Assembly (NCBI GenBank): GCA_011316305.1
Contig: SAUG01000090.1
Coordinates: 32,499 to 96,498, forward strand
Length of the DNA stretch: 64,000 nt
Direction: 5' to 3'
From: Rusavskia elegans
Lineage: Eukaryota; Ascomycota; Lecanoromycetes; Teloschistales; Teloschistaceae
Numbering within the stretch: position 1 is the first letter of the stretch; each line of letters begins with the position of its first letter. Under the pieces are notes generated by a model. It saw only the letters and a list, made by a program, of their open reading frames with translations, searched no databases and was not told the DNA's origin. Both the position numbers and the translations under genes were made by a program. Below, piece after piece: positions 1 to 11,609 of the stretch.

Positions 1-1120
1 CACCTAGCGCCATGCACGGTTGGTATCTTGAAGCGACGACAGGGTAATCAGGCATGGCAGACGGAGATAGAAATACGGCAAAGTAGAGGAGCTGGCAGTG
101 CTTCAGCTATCTCGAGCTTTGGACCAGTGTTTTTGAGGAGGAGAGTCCCGTATCTTGTGGTCGTTGATGATGTGGTGTATCGGTATGTTGGGACAGGAGC
201 GAGTGAGGTCATGTCTTTCAGGAACCAGCAAGGCGATGTGATTCATGGAAAGCTGCCGGACAACGCAAGAACATCGGCCATGCCCAATCTGACAAGGCTA
301 GGAGATTCTCGGGCAGAGGCACTTACCGATCGCAGCACAAGCTAAGAGGGCAGAGCTATGGCTTTATCCGAGTTAAAGGGCTGTTATCTAAGAGCTGCCC
401 AGGCTTCTTCAAAAGCGCAATGCATCCCCAAACACATTGTCCTCTGAATCACCGATGTGCTGCATCTACGGGGGGTGACTCCTTGTCGCCAAATCTACTA
501 GTCCTATCACAGAGGCTTCAGTGTTTGGCGATTCTTACAAGAGCTATACCACCTTAGACATATTCGAGGCGGAGGTAAGTCGTCCGAGGATAAGGGAATT
601 CTCGCTAAAATAGTTGAGATGATCTTTCTGATACGGAATGACATTGTTTGCTCTAATGCAGGATGACATCGGCTCCGTTGCGGGGGGGGGGAAGAAGATG
701 ACCTTCGATCTGTACTTTATGATCACCTTGAACGTGAAACTCATTCATCAATTAGTCCCGACCAAAGCCCTCCAACACAACTCACGAACACCCCAAAATT
801 TGCTCCTTGTGAAGAGTATAACATACAAGATACCTGACAATACTATTTGACCACCAGACCCGCTACAAGGTCGCTCTGGAATTTTTGACCGCACAACAGG
901 TCTCGGCGTCAACATCACGGCGACTTAGAATGCTCTTTATCTAGTTCATCATCGCTGTTCCAGAGTTCTTTCAGTGATAATCTCATACGGTGTACTTCGC
1001 ACTGGCACTTCCTCTACATACTTCGTTAGATGCAACGCTTGACTTCCACTATTACAGCTCGCTTCGAGTTAAAGGGAATAGTAAATGATACTTGGTTCAG
1101 AGCACGTCGTTCCCATCAAC
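1..1120. other. No convincing gene at left edge
   Basis: Only short open frames are present on either strand (the longest, 28-345 on plus, lacks an ATG start and any family motif). A G-run lies near 685-694. The left edge could hold the end of a gene that lies mostly outside the window, but nothing supports a call. Confidence 0.5.
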
Positions 1121-2277
1121 TCAACCCTTCTCAAATACCATCACAGCATACCGGAAAGTACCGTTCGCATACCCCCTCCTCATGGCCAGAAACGCTTGCA
1201 GGAACGCAATCCCGTCCCTTCCTTGCGTTACAGCGAAAGCCCATAACGATGGCGATTGTACCAGCGACCAGGAGATATCCCTGAATATGGATTAGCTACG
1301 CCGATGGAATTTTTCACTTGTCAGATGATGATAGGACTCACCACGTCTTCGCCACATCGTTACTGATGTCGAATGGTGCGCAGAATACGCCGAAACCGGC
1401 CTCCTTGGCGAAAGAAACGTATTCGGGTTGGGTACAGAGGGGTGGTAGGAGCATGCCATCTACACACATAAATTCATGTAAGCAATGGGATAGGCAATCA
1501 ACAAGTCGAATACTTCACCTTCAATCGGCTTGATATCATCCCCAACCTGCTTCTCCGTCAATTCTTCACCCCGGAACCAATCCGCAATCACCAGCTTCCC
1601 TCCCTCCTTCAACAATTTGAACGCATTATGGAAAAAGAGCGCCTTGTCCGGTAAATGACTCATTGCCTCCGATATCCATACGCAGTCGAAACCGCTCTGG
1701 TCCGTAAAGAATTCCCCCATTGTCTCCGCATCAAGCTCGAGGAAGCGAGCGGATCCGTTGTCGAGTTTTATGGGCTCTCCAGCTGCTACATTGTCTTCGG
1801 TATGGCTAGACACAGCTTTCGTGAGATTGGTGGCCATTTCGACTTGCTTGCCGCTGATCGTGATGCCCGTGACGTGGCAATCGTGCTTGGAAGCGAGATA
1901 GCGCGATGTACCCCCGATACCGCAGCCCACGTCGAGGACAGTACTGCCTTTTTCCAAATGGGAGCGCTGGAGCAGGAGCTCGATGAGGTGGATTTGAGCG
2001 ACTTCTTTGGTGTCGCTCGGGGAGAGGAAGTAGCCGTGGTGGATGTGCTCGCCCCTTGTGGTCGAGTGGTTGGGTTAATAATGGGGGTGAATTGGAAGAG
2101 GGTTTACCAGAGAGAGTAATAGTATTCCGAGGCGAGCTCGTAGTGGTGTCGGATGCGAGCTTTGAGCGTCTCGATTGTGGTAGGCTCTACAGGGGCGGCT
2201 GGAAGCTCCGCCCATGATTTCGCTGCTGGCGCTGAGGCCTCGGCCCCTTCGTTATCGTGCTTGCTCGGCGTGGTCAT
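1121..2277 (-). CDS. SAM-dependent methyltransferase (tocopherol/sterol C-methyltransferase-like)
   Basis: Four exons on minus: 2277-2108, 2054-1519, 1459-1342, 1280-1121, giving 327 aa. All three introns (53, 59 and 61 bp) are GT-AG and phase-consistent. The ATG at 2277 opens the frame. Seen: the LWGEHIHHGYF signature just after intron 1 and motif I VLDVGCGIGG at about residues 96-105, followed by GTSRYLA, an acidic loop and VWISEAMSHLPDK. After intron 2 comes EDGMLLPPLC and near the C terminus DISWSL. This order is that of the gamma-tocopherol/sterol C-methyltransferase-like class I methyltransferases that are common in fungal secondary metabolism. The enzyme should transfer a methyl group from SAM in the cytosol; the acceptor cannot be told. 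No biosynthetic partner is adjacent; the nearest tailoring gene is the P450 26 kb away. It appears intact. Confidence 0.85.
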
Positions 2278-5254
2278 GTTGCTGTTGCTTTTTGGCTGGT
2301 CAAGCTATATCATTCATTGCTATCTCCAATGGCTGTCGGTGGTCGAGACTTTAGAGGAGAAGAAGACTATGACCGACTCTTAGACAGCATGTTTGCACCC
2401 AATATTTGTCCAGTGTGCTCGACTGCATGCAGCAAAAGCATCAACGTATCAATTAAATGGCGCAAGTGCTCACAGGGTCCAAAGTATGCGCTGGTTCGTG
2501 GTGGCGCTGTTCGGGTGCCTGTAATGCAGCCCAATGCAGGTACCCGACTCCGACGAGGGCCGAATCCCGCTAGTGTCCAGTGGAAGATCATCTAAGGTGT
2601 ATACGGTGCCTAAGGTATTTATTTGGCTTGGTGAAGATGTTGCTTTAGTACAATATTACGAGTCTTTTCATGAGTGAGGAGGATTAGCAGCAGGAAAATA
2701 GATAGCAAAGGGTCAATACGCATGTTGTAGATGTTTACTGGTTATATTTGGTTTTGGAGTTTCATCATCAGGGGGGCAAAATCAGGTATGTTTGCGAGAA
2801 ACGCCGATACTACGACGGCGCTGGCTTCTGCTCCGGCTCAGGGTTGATCAGTACGCAAGCGAGATCCCTTATGAAGTCGCTAAAATAGCTCTCTCACGAT
2901 GTGATGTCTACGACGAAACGAACTCCTTCCTGAGATTGGGCCCGCCGCTGACCGCCATTGACGTCTTACCATGCTGAATGCCAGCGTCGCATCCACTTGA
3001 GTACTCTCGTATTGTATACTTGTGGTACGATATTGGACTTCGACGGGAGACGTCGCTTTATTACTATCTGCGTCAACTTTAGTTCTACGATAGGTATAGT
3101 GGAAACAATGCTGGAGCAGCACCTGCATGGGGACCGAAAAAGTGGCGTGCAGTTGGGGAAGATCTAATATAGCGAATAGGTAGTAAAGACATGGCGATCC
3201 CGACCTCAAGAGCTGTAAAAGAAAGGGGCGAGAGACGAGGGCGGTAAAGCCGCTGGCGAACGAAGGCGCAAGGCACCAAAGGGGGTGGATGAAAATAACT
3301 CCATCCCAGTATTATTACCTTCCACCGGGGCAGTCCAAAGGATTCCCAGTTCAACCCAGACAGTATGTGTCTCCCTCACTCCGGGAAGATGCTCCCGAGG
3401 TTTGAGGCGGGATTAAGTGAATTGAATAGAGCGAGCCGCCATTGCTTCTTTTTGGAACGTGCTTCAACGCTCAATTCATTAGACTCAACAAACGCATATT
3501 GGCAATTCGTTCCAACTGATGTCGACATCGGCCCGAATTCAATGAGGCTGCCATTAAAGAAGTGGACATTGCGAGTCTTGCGACATTCGCCAGTAGGTCC
3601 CGTTGGTAAAGTATGATATTTAATGTATGTGAAGAGAGCCAAGTCCAAGCCCGAGATACTGCAAAAGACCCCTTCCTATTCCTCCGGACTATCAAGGAGA
3701 GATGTAGCGTGATTTGAGATCATTACTGTGCTTCATGTTGTGATGACCGACAGTCCTTGAGGCGACGATTCATCCGTTGTAGTGAAGACCAAGCAGGCAC
3801 CGGCTCGCAGAATATGCTGTACTACCTTCCCAGAGAGGCTTGCGTCACTGCTTCAAAGACATCGCGCACCCGTACCCGGATGGTATAATTGGCTGTTTCG
3901 TGCATTGCAGCTTGTTCGATTCATTGTCAGTAGCTTGAATGTACATCGCTTGTAGGAAGCCGCCATACAGAGACAATTGCCTCATCTGCTTCTTATCGAT
4001 ATGTCAGCAAGCGCTTGACAACTGAAATTGCTCACTGCCTTTGAAATCACTCACAGAAAGGGATTGTATTGTTGTATTTTCGCAATGAATAATGAACATC
4101 TTAGGTGCTCTCTTGGTTATTTGAGAGGATATCGAGCTTCTGTTCCGGAGACAACTGCGGAATTGTTTACTCACCACCAATCTGTTGTTCTCACCAGGAA
4201 GATACGGGCCTCGAGAGTTTCCGGCTCATCTTTCGGGAGAGAATCAAGATAAGAAAGGGTCGGATTTGGGAGTGCTGTGCATCACATTGTTGGATGGTGG
4301 GGAATAATTTGGGTTTCTGTGGGGACAAGCGGCTTCGCGATGTGCTCAATAACTAAGCTGATATCAATGCAGAATCGTGCGTCAATTTCGATCGGATTGC
4401 CACGCCTGAGGGGTGCCCATCCGAATCCGACGCAGCAGGCGTTCACTCGACTTCACTTTCTTATCTTCGGGCTTGTCCCACCAGCGTTAGCGTTTCTGTG
4501 ATAGGGGTTCTCGTCAGCAAGACTACGCGGTTAGGCCTAGTGGGTTACCATATGAAATGGAGGCCTTCGAAGTTGCGAAGGGAGTGAAAGAATCTGAGTC
4601 TGAGGCAAAGATTGAATTGATGAGGATGGATACTTCGTGATGAAGATGAAGGGCAATTACTCGAATGATCGTGAGTAATCCTCTCGTCTGATTTCAGGCT
4701 TTACTATTTCAGCAGCTCTCTTTGTACTTCATTTGGTCGCAGCCAATGATTGCTGTAGAGCATTGGAGATATGTTGAACTCATGCACCGACGCGGGTCAG
4801 CGATTGCAGTGGAACACGCAGTATCAAGAAGACGGGTAAACGTGTTGATTGTTTGTACAATGCTTGAGATGCATTAACCGGACCACCTCGACAATGACCG
4901 ACGATGTACATCGGACGGAATGTTTTTGATAATTCTGATCTCAAGGTATGCTGCGGTATCAATCAACATGTCTTCAGCAAGTAACCACACGAGCAGAGGG
5001 CTAGGGTTCACGTACGACCAACAATTACCACACCGCCTGTTATCGTGCCTTCTGATTCCGCTATACTACAGAGCGATAGATTGGTCGCCGTTTCGTTGTA
5101 CACTTTATCCCACGATGTCTTCAACTCGGGATGGATGAATTTATACGAAGTGGGTGTGAAGTCCGAGACCTGGATCAAACAGGTATTGGATCCTGTAAAT
5201 TACCAGCATCAGACTGATAGCCGTATTGGCGAGGGTAGCCCCATATATATCCCG
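2278..5254. other. Gene-poor DNA
   Basis: No frame of more than about 110 codons and no motif on either strand. Short Cys-containing frames around 4100-4360 on plus may be decayed secreted-protein remnants but have no clear start or signal peptide. Confidence 0.45.
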
Positions 5255-5491
5255 CTAGAGAGTGACGGGATGAATGTCCTTACGAAATTTGCCAGCATCA
5301 ATCGCTGACGGACTGTTCCTCAGTACCGTTACCAATTTGTTCGTGTTGGGAATCGTCCCAAGAGCGGCGTAACAATCTTGTAGCATCGGACTGTTCCCTG
5401 CTGCGTTCTCACATCCCATATAGTACGACGAGACGAACATAGGAAGTGCACATAAGTAAAGGAAAGTGGTGTATGCAAGGAATGACAACAT
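5255..5491 (-). CDS. Small secreted-protein-like ORF, possibly a 5' fragment
   Basis: ATG at 5491. About 78 residues: a hydrophobic signal-like N terminus (MLSFLAYTTFLYLCALPMFV) followed by a short mature part with two cysteines (MGCENAAGNSPMLQDCYAAL). The CxxxxGxSPxxxDC-type spacing is reminiscent of Hce2/Ecp2-like fungal effectors, but the resemblance is weak. The frame stops at TAG at 5255. A downstream frame can be read on only with frameshifts, so this may be the start of a decayed gene rather than a complete protein. Neighbouring DNA is gene-poor. Confidence 0.35.
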   Translation of the reverse strand: MLSFLAYTTFLYLCALPMFVSSYYMGCENAAGNSPMLQDCYAALGTIPNTNKLVTVLRNSPSAIDAGKFRKDIHPVTL

Positions 5492-6772
5492 AGTCAACTC
5501 AAAGAGTGAAAGAAGCTGCCGACCACGCGGCTCCTATCGAATGAGAACGCTCTCCGAACGCGGCTTTCAGCGTGTACAACGTAGGGTGCATGCAGGATAT
5601 AAGGTACTTCCGATTTCCATCGAGGGGGTAGACATCCGTCGCTTATAGCCAATGTGTTTCAACCGGCTGAACGTGGTGTTTCGAATCCTGCACTAGGGTC
5701 GCTTCTGCGGCTACAGACAGCGTACGGCTGCTCTTCCTTCTCCCTGGCGGCCCCGTATGCCATTTATATCTTTCTTGGCAACATCGGGGGAGTGTTCCGG
5801 GGCTGTTGTCGTCTAGACCTGCCATAATCGATGACAGCGGTGTTTAGTGTCGAACAAACCCTGCTAGAGGATCACAAAGCCGCGGTACCAACGTGCATGA
5901 GGTGATTAAAACTGCATTAGTTGTCGATCCGTCCAATGATATATGCAAGGGAATTGCCCGTAGGAGCAAGCCTTCTTCTTCTCTGGCCGCAGCGTCTGAT
6001 GACCCCTAAAGCCTTTTTCATCCACTCCAGTAAATAGGGATGGTGACAAGTTCATGTTGGTCAGAGGTCATACTGATCGACGTGGGGCATTGACTCTTGC
6101 TGGCATATGCCCAAGGATAATGCATGTTAGGATGACCCATTGGCGACGAACCTCGATCACTTTAGTAACCGCAAGAGACCTCGGAGAATATATGCTCTTT
6201 CATTTGGGTTTTGTGCGTCTCAAAGCTGAGAAACAAATTGCTTATAACTTACCTTAGATTATACTAGCTTTAACACTCTTGTACCTACATGTCCAACTCC
6301 TCAAGAGCAATCATCTAGAAATCTGGGAATACCCATCGAGTAGACACGTCAAGGTTTCCGCGTCCCCGTTGACCAGTGACACGCTTCTGGTGGAAGCCAA
6401 CCTCATTTGGGTCGACAAGAAGAGACACAGCCTTATGCAGTACCCAAGATGGAGATTGGAGAGAATGTGCGATGCCAAGTAGAGCCCCTGTGATCAGGGT
6501 ATTCTACTAATTATGAAAATTTTCCAGCTAATTGGCGAAAGATGATGATTCAAGCGGCTATATTGTGTGGCTGTCGCGATCGGGCATCTGTACCACTCAG
6601 TTTTGTCTCAATCTCATAATAAGTTGGGGTTCTGGAATGTCGAAGTTTTCACATAACCATGGAGCTCTTGGGGCAAGATACCCTACCAATTTCCAACCCA
6701 GCCAGACGCTTGTATACAGCCTAATTGGCCGATCGCAATCCTTTTGTCTCGGAGGTGATTCTGTGTCCAGAA
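5492..6772. other. Gene-poor DNA upstream of secreted-protein gene
   Basis: No supported gene. The last few hundred bases presumably hold the promoter of the plus-strand gene starting at 6773. Confidence 0.4.
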
Positions 6773-7261
6773 ATGTTCTTCCTAAAGTGCGTTGTTGTCG
6801 TTATACTCCATCAAGCCTTATTCCAGTCCTGTGTGGCCGTTGGAATCTTCGGAAGACCGTCCAATAACGTCCCCAAACTCGCTCGCATCGCCAATTGCTA
6901 CTCTCGCCGGGCACCGGCACCTCCTATTACTGCGGTCACAGACTGCAGCCTCGCAGTGCGCGAAATGATCGCCGAAGGATCCCATGCCGCTGATCCGGTT
7001 GTCTGGGGACCTGGCATTGACCGAAGAATTGGCTGGGGCTGGGGAAGCTGCCTGCTAATACTCATACCTAATTCGATTCAGTCATTCGACACCATTTCGC
7101 GGCTGAAGCTGGCAGAAGAGGCGGCAAGACTGGTGTCTACTTGCGTTACCCAAGCCTATGGGTTCAAGGGTGGGTTTACGAAGGTTGGGCCAAAGGGCGT
7201 TTTCCATCTTGCTGTTAACGGGAGGCCTACGCAACTGGATAATGGTCGAGCAGAAGAGTAA
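6773..7261 (+). CDS. Small secreted protein
   Basis: 162 aa, single exon, ATG at 6773. The first 23 or so residues are strongly hydrophobic (MFFLKCVVVVILHQALF...), a convincing signal peptide. The mature part shows spaced cysteines: a DC early, GWGSC in the middle and STCVTQAYG later, with conserved-looking blocks VVWGPG, SIQSFDTISRLKLAEEAA, FKGGFTKVGPKGVFHLAV. This arrangement recurs in uncharacterised secreted proteins of Pezizomycotina that I recognise only as a family without known function. It would act outside the cell and is a reasonable effector-type candidate. Alternative: the upstream in-frame extension to 6725 lacks an ATG, so 6773 is the preferred start. Confidence 0.65.
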   Translation: MFFLKCVVVVILHQALFQSCVAVGIFGRPSNNVPKLARIANCYSRRAPAPPITAVTDCSLAVREMIAEGSHAADPVVWGPGIDRRIGWGWGSCLLILIPNSIQSFDTISRLKLAEEAARLVSTCVTQAYGFKGGFTKVGPKGVFHLAVNGRPTQLDNGRAEE

Positions 7262-7575
7262 GATCGGCAAAGGCTGTTGAATGGTATTAGGATCCATGGG
7301 CGGAGCAAAGCATTCTGTTAATAGGATGACAATAATCATGAACAAGTCTCGCGTAGTAAACTATGGCGAGTTGCAGAACCTCCTCCCATCGGTAGTAGAT
7401 GACTACGCCGTAGCAGTCTTTCGGACTAGTGTCTGGCTGCCATTGTGGTTATGAAAAGGTGCTACATGTCTGCGAAGTATAGGAGATCTCGACGCCAAGA
7501 AGACGTTCCACGCTTAGTCATCATCTCTGTAACCCTAACCCTGACCCCTTGGCGCGTTTCTCCAGACGCGTCTGT
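7262..7575. other. Short intergenic stretch
   Basis: No gene. Contains two telomere-like TAACCC units at 7530-7542, too few to be meaningful. Confidence 0.4.
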
Positions 7576-7707
7576 CAACATCCTATGTGATCAATCAGAG
7601 ATACCACCTGGGTACACAGTCAACAGAATCAGGATATATCCCAACATCCTATGTGATCAATCAGAGATACCACCTGGGTACACAGTCAACAGAATCAGGA
7701 TATATCC
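7576..7707 (+). repeat. 66-bp tandem duplication, two copies
   Basis: Copies 7576-7641 and 7642-7707 are identical over the whole 66 bp. The period is a multiple of three, so the open frame is kept through both copies. It sits directly in front of the ATG (7719) of the 2OG-oxygenase-like gene and so doubles part of its leader or promoter. Confidence 0.9.
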
Positions 7708-7718
7708 TTTTAACAGCC

Positions 7719-10700
7719 ATGTCTTCAAGCGAATGTGACACAGCATCGTCATCGTCCTTGGAGTCTGATAATAGCACGGTCTCCTCTACTAACTCCACGA
7801 AAGATTTGGAGGACATCAAGGAAGAAATTGGCAACTATCTCGAAGCAATCGGCGATGGCTTCTTCGCTACTTCAGGTGCCATGCCCACGGCTGTGAATCC
7901 AGGACTACTCCTCAAAGGTCTTGGAAAGGTTGGTGTACCTTTGTCCGAACGGGATGCGAAGGATATTGCCAAGTTTAGTCGTCAAGCTCCATTTGGGAAG
8001 GGTACCGAGAAACTCATTGACAAGTCTGTACGCAAGACATGGGAGATCGATCCAACCCAAGTCGAGTTTCGTAATCCGCAATGGCCGAAGACATTACAAT
8101 ATGCTGTAAGCAAGACCGTCGAACAGCTAGGCGTCCTAGGTGGTGAGTCTAGCGTGCGTGCCGATCTGCATAAGCTGCTTCTCTACGATGAGTCATCATG
8201 CTGCCGTCCGAACACGAGGGTGGCAAGGTTGTGGTACGGCTTGGAAAGGAGAAACGTACACTTTCCAATCCCGAATCTAACGAGTTCAGCTACGCCTTTC
8301 TAGCTTGGTGAGTAACTCTTGAAGATATCTTATACCGTCACTCCCAGTTTCCCGATGTGCAAGATGTGACTTTGGATCAACCCAACGCAGCGCGCCAAGA
8401 CCGAGTGCTCGTCAAGGTTTCTTGTGCTTAATTTGTGAGCTCTTGGAATACTACCAAGACTCTCTACAGACGCCCCTAATTATCAAGTCAAACATCACAC
8501 GCTAACATTGAAGTCTGCTGCAGGTACGCTGATGTAAACCATTCAATCCAGCCTGTGACATCGATACCGCCTTGTCTTGACCTACAATCTCATCCATCAC
8601 AGTGGCACTTTAGACAAAGCCAGACCGCCTAGTGTTCTTGAGGATCGCAATTCCCTTATCGACTCTGCTTTGACGTCTTGGAAGAAGCTGCTTGAGGATG
8701 ATGATGAAGCATCCGAAGAGCTTGTCTACCTTTTCGACCACCAATATTCCCAGGCCAATTTTGGCCTTGACTTCCTAAAAGGGGAGGATCAGGTCCGAAG
8801 TCTACATCTGCACGATGCGTGCAGAAAGCATGGGTTCAGTATGTTCCTTGCCCATTTCGAGCATTCCGAACGATCAAAGGACGACGGTGACGACGACGAC
8901 GACGACGAGTCGGATGAGTGGACTTTGACAAAGCTCTTCACACCCGATGGGGTGTGCATAGGCGAACATACGGAGGTCGAGAAGCAGGCTATCATCCAAG
9001 ATAATCCCTTTGAGGGCGACTCTCCCGATCACGAGGAAAGTGAGGGATGGCTTGGTAATGAGGACGCGACATGCACTGAGTTCTATCGACGGAGTTGCTT
9101 GGTCATTGTACCCGAACAAAAATACAGTTCCTTCCTCAACAGAGCCAGCAGCCTTAAGACCGACGATTGGACGAATGCACTGTTGCGTCGAATGGACGAT
9201 AGCACGCAGGCTGAGGCGGCAAGAAGAGAGCTGCTCCAGGTTTGCTCGCCCACAATGAGTAAGTAAAGTTTCTCGGCTGTACAGCTAAAGCACTTACGTC
9301 TTCGAGGCAAAGGAATATCTACCTACGGCGGCTATGACTCGCTGCTTAGTGTCGCCCTCAAACTTGACATGCCATCCTTGCTCATCTCGGCGATGGAGAA
9401 GTCACCGTGTGGCCTAGGTGTCGAGGCTTTTCGTAAATTAGCTCGAGCCATGGCTTCCCGGGATGTATCTCCGTGGCTTCAAGTGTATGTTTCAGTCATA
9501 CTCCTAGGCGTAACTCTTTCTGATTTATTTAGCGTCTCTACAAGTATATCTGCTATTTCCCGACTGGGCCTGAGACTCGGCGCTATCAAAATTTTCAATG
9601 ACGAGTATGGCAAAGCCGTAGCACTTCATGAGAAACCGGACATGACTCTAGAAATGAGAAATTACAAAGCAGCTGAAATTGCGAGATACGTGTCCGAGGC
9701 ATTAGTTCGAGAACCACGTGATGGCGCTCTCCAGGTTGGGGATGGGGACCACCACTTCTTACTATTGAAAGCTCGCTCGCAAGGAGACGTCTTTGTGCTT
9801 GACATCGTGTTGCCAATTTGCAAGTTGGTTGTTAGAAACATGGATTTCGTTGCTAGTACGGTTTTGCAACTCTCCGAGATTAAAAACAGCCGGACGTCAC
9901 GCTCAACCATTTCGATGTTTGCGCGAGATATTATCACCGTTCTAGCGCAAGAGATGAGCGATCATTGTGCCTCAAAGTCCGCGAACGAGTCAAAGACGGA
10001 TCATTTCCAGCCGAGGACGACCGGGATATCAGCCCTACTCCATGCACACTGCATCCGAAGCCTCCTATGATTCAGACCTGTACAAGACCTCGATGTCCTG
10101 GAAGGCCATCACAAAGCTTTTTTGTCTTTGTGAGATGCTAGAAATAGTCGACCGCGTTCCTTTGCTGACACGGCCACTGATACAGATCGCGCATGCATCA
10201 GGGATGAGAGATCTCAGCCAATTCCTCATACCACTGCTAAAATCGCTCGCTTCTGAACTTCCCGAACTCTCGGACAGCCTATCGCACTATCAAAACCTAT
10301 TCCAGCAAGTACTGCATTATTACATCAAAGACCATGTCGGCGAGAAACCTTCGCCACCAGAGAACCTGGTCCGAGACGGCAACAGAGACAAGTGCTACGT
10401 CAGTAGGGGCTTCTACAGCAATCCGACCGAGTGGTATGATTGCAAGGAATGCACAGCTTTGAACGACTTCCTCGCTGCTCCAGACAGAACCGAATGGCGA
10501 TATAAAGCTGCCGAGCCAGCCCGCAAGCATCTTGATCGGCGGCTGCACAAACTTGACTGCAATTCATTCACAGACAAAAGTCAGGGTACTCCATATGCTC
10601 TTGTCATTCGCAAGAATGACAAGACCTATCGTGATGCACTCCAGCATTGGGAAAGGCGATGCGCCGGGGCACGATCTGAATTCGAAGGCATTGGGGAGAA

Positions 10701-10914
10701 GAAGTTGAAGTTATTTCTGGGTGAGGAGTATGACAGCATTATGGAGCAGCTGTCCAATGGACAGACTAAGTCTTCTGGTCGGCAGCCGCTGGGTATGTTG
10801 GCTGCATCAGCACAGAACAACAAACGTGCCCGCGATGGCACTGAAGATGGTCCCACCGAGACACGTGCGCGACAGGTGGAGATCATTGATCTGTGCTATG
10901 ATAGCGAGCACTAG
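7719..10914 (+). pseudogene. Broken 2OG-Fe(II) oxygenase-like protein gene
   Basis: Starts MSSSECDTASSSSLESD and continues with FFATSGAMP, NPGLLLKGLGKVGVPLSERDAK, FGKGTEKL and SVRADLHKLLLYDE, the N-terminal pattern of a large fungal protein family with a prolyl-4-hydroxylase-like 2OG oxygenase domain. At about 8194 the frame jumps: the next recognisable block, LPSEHEGGKVVVRLGKEKR, is in another frame and roughly 24 residues that normally carry the iron-binding H-x-D are missing. After a GT-AG intron (about 8307-8523) comes AWYADVNHSIQPVTS, then a 2-nt deficit near 8567 shifts the frame again (YRLVLTYNLIHHSG follows). More frame changes occur near 9973 and 10066. The C-terminal part (9967-10914) ends VEIIDLCYDSEH. 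Four or more independent disruptions make this a pseudogene unless the assembly is wrong. Confidence 0.75.
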
Positions 10915-11609
10915 AGTAACACACACAATCCTGCCGACTCGGCATTGTCTTTGACTGCCAGCGCTGCCAGGCCATACCAATAGATCGTCACGGACCACAG
11001 ACGTCCAGCTGAAAACACTACACCGAAGTAGGGTAGCTCCGACCCGCTGCACTGCCAACGATATCGTTTCGGTTGTGGAAACGGGATCGTGGGATATATC
11101 CTTGCAACAGCAGTAGTACGCAGCACCTGTGCCGCAAACGAGCGCCACCTTTTTCGCTATCAAATCAGAACTCCTCACAAGCCGCCCAAGTACTTGGATG
11201 CACAGAGATGGTAAGCACAAGCGATCATGAGAGATACCAAGTCTTGTAAATCTATGGCTGTGCACTTTTGAACGGCTGCGCCTTTGCGGCAGGGCTCACA
11301 TGTACCCAGTAGATGCATCGAGATCGGTAAACCAGCAGACAGCTACTCACTCCTTACTTCTTCAAAGGAGGTGTCAATCCCTTCCTTGGGCGGGATCATG
11401 ACACCGAATCACAGACAACTTTGCCCATAAGCTGCGCTCAACACACGTCCTCACACCAAGGCATCTCGATATGTCTTCGACAACGGCTTCAAAGGCGGGC
11501 CGCCAAAACCCGAGTCGACTGCCGGACTCTCTGCGGATCGAAAGCAACAATTGTTTACAGCGCAACGAATCTATATGGCGTCCTAAGACGATTACAGCAC
11601 GAGGCTACT
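10915..11609. other. Intergenic
   Basis: Only overlapping short frames on minus without motifs. Likely 3' region of the oxygenase-like locus and promoter of the next plus-strand ORF. Confidence 0.4.

Noticed and set aside
7530..7542. Telomere-like TAACCC units
   Set aside because: Only two units; no array and genes on both sides.
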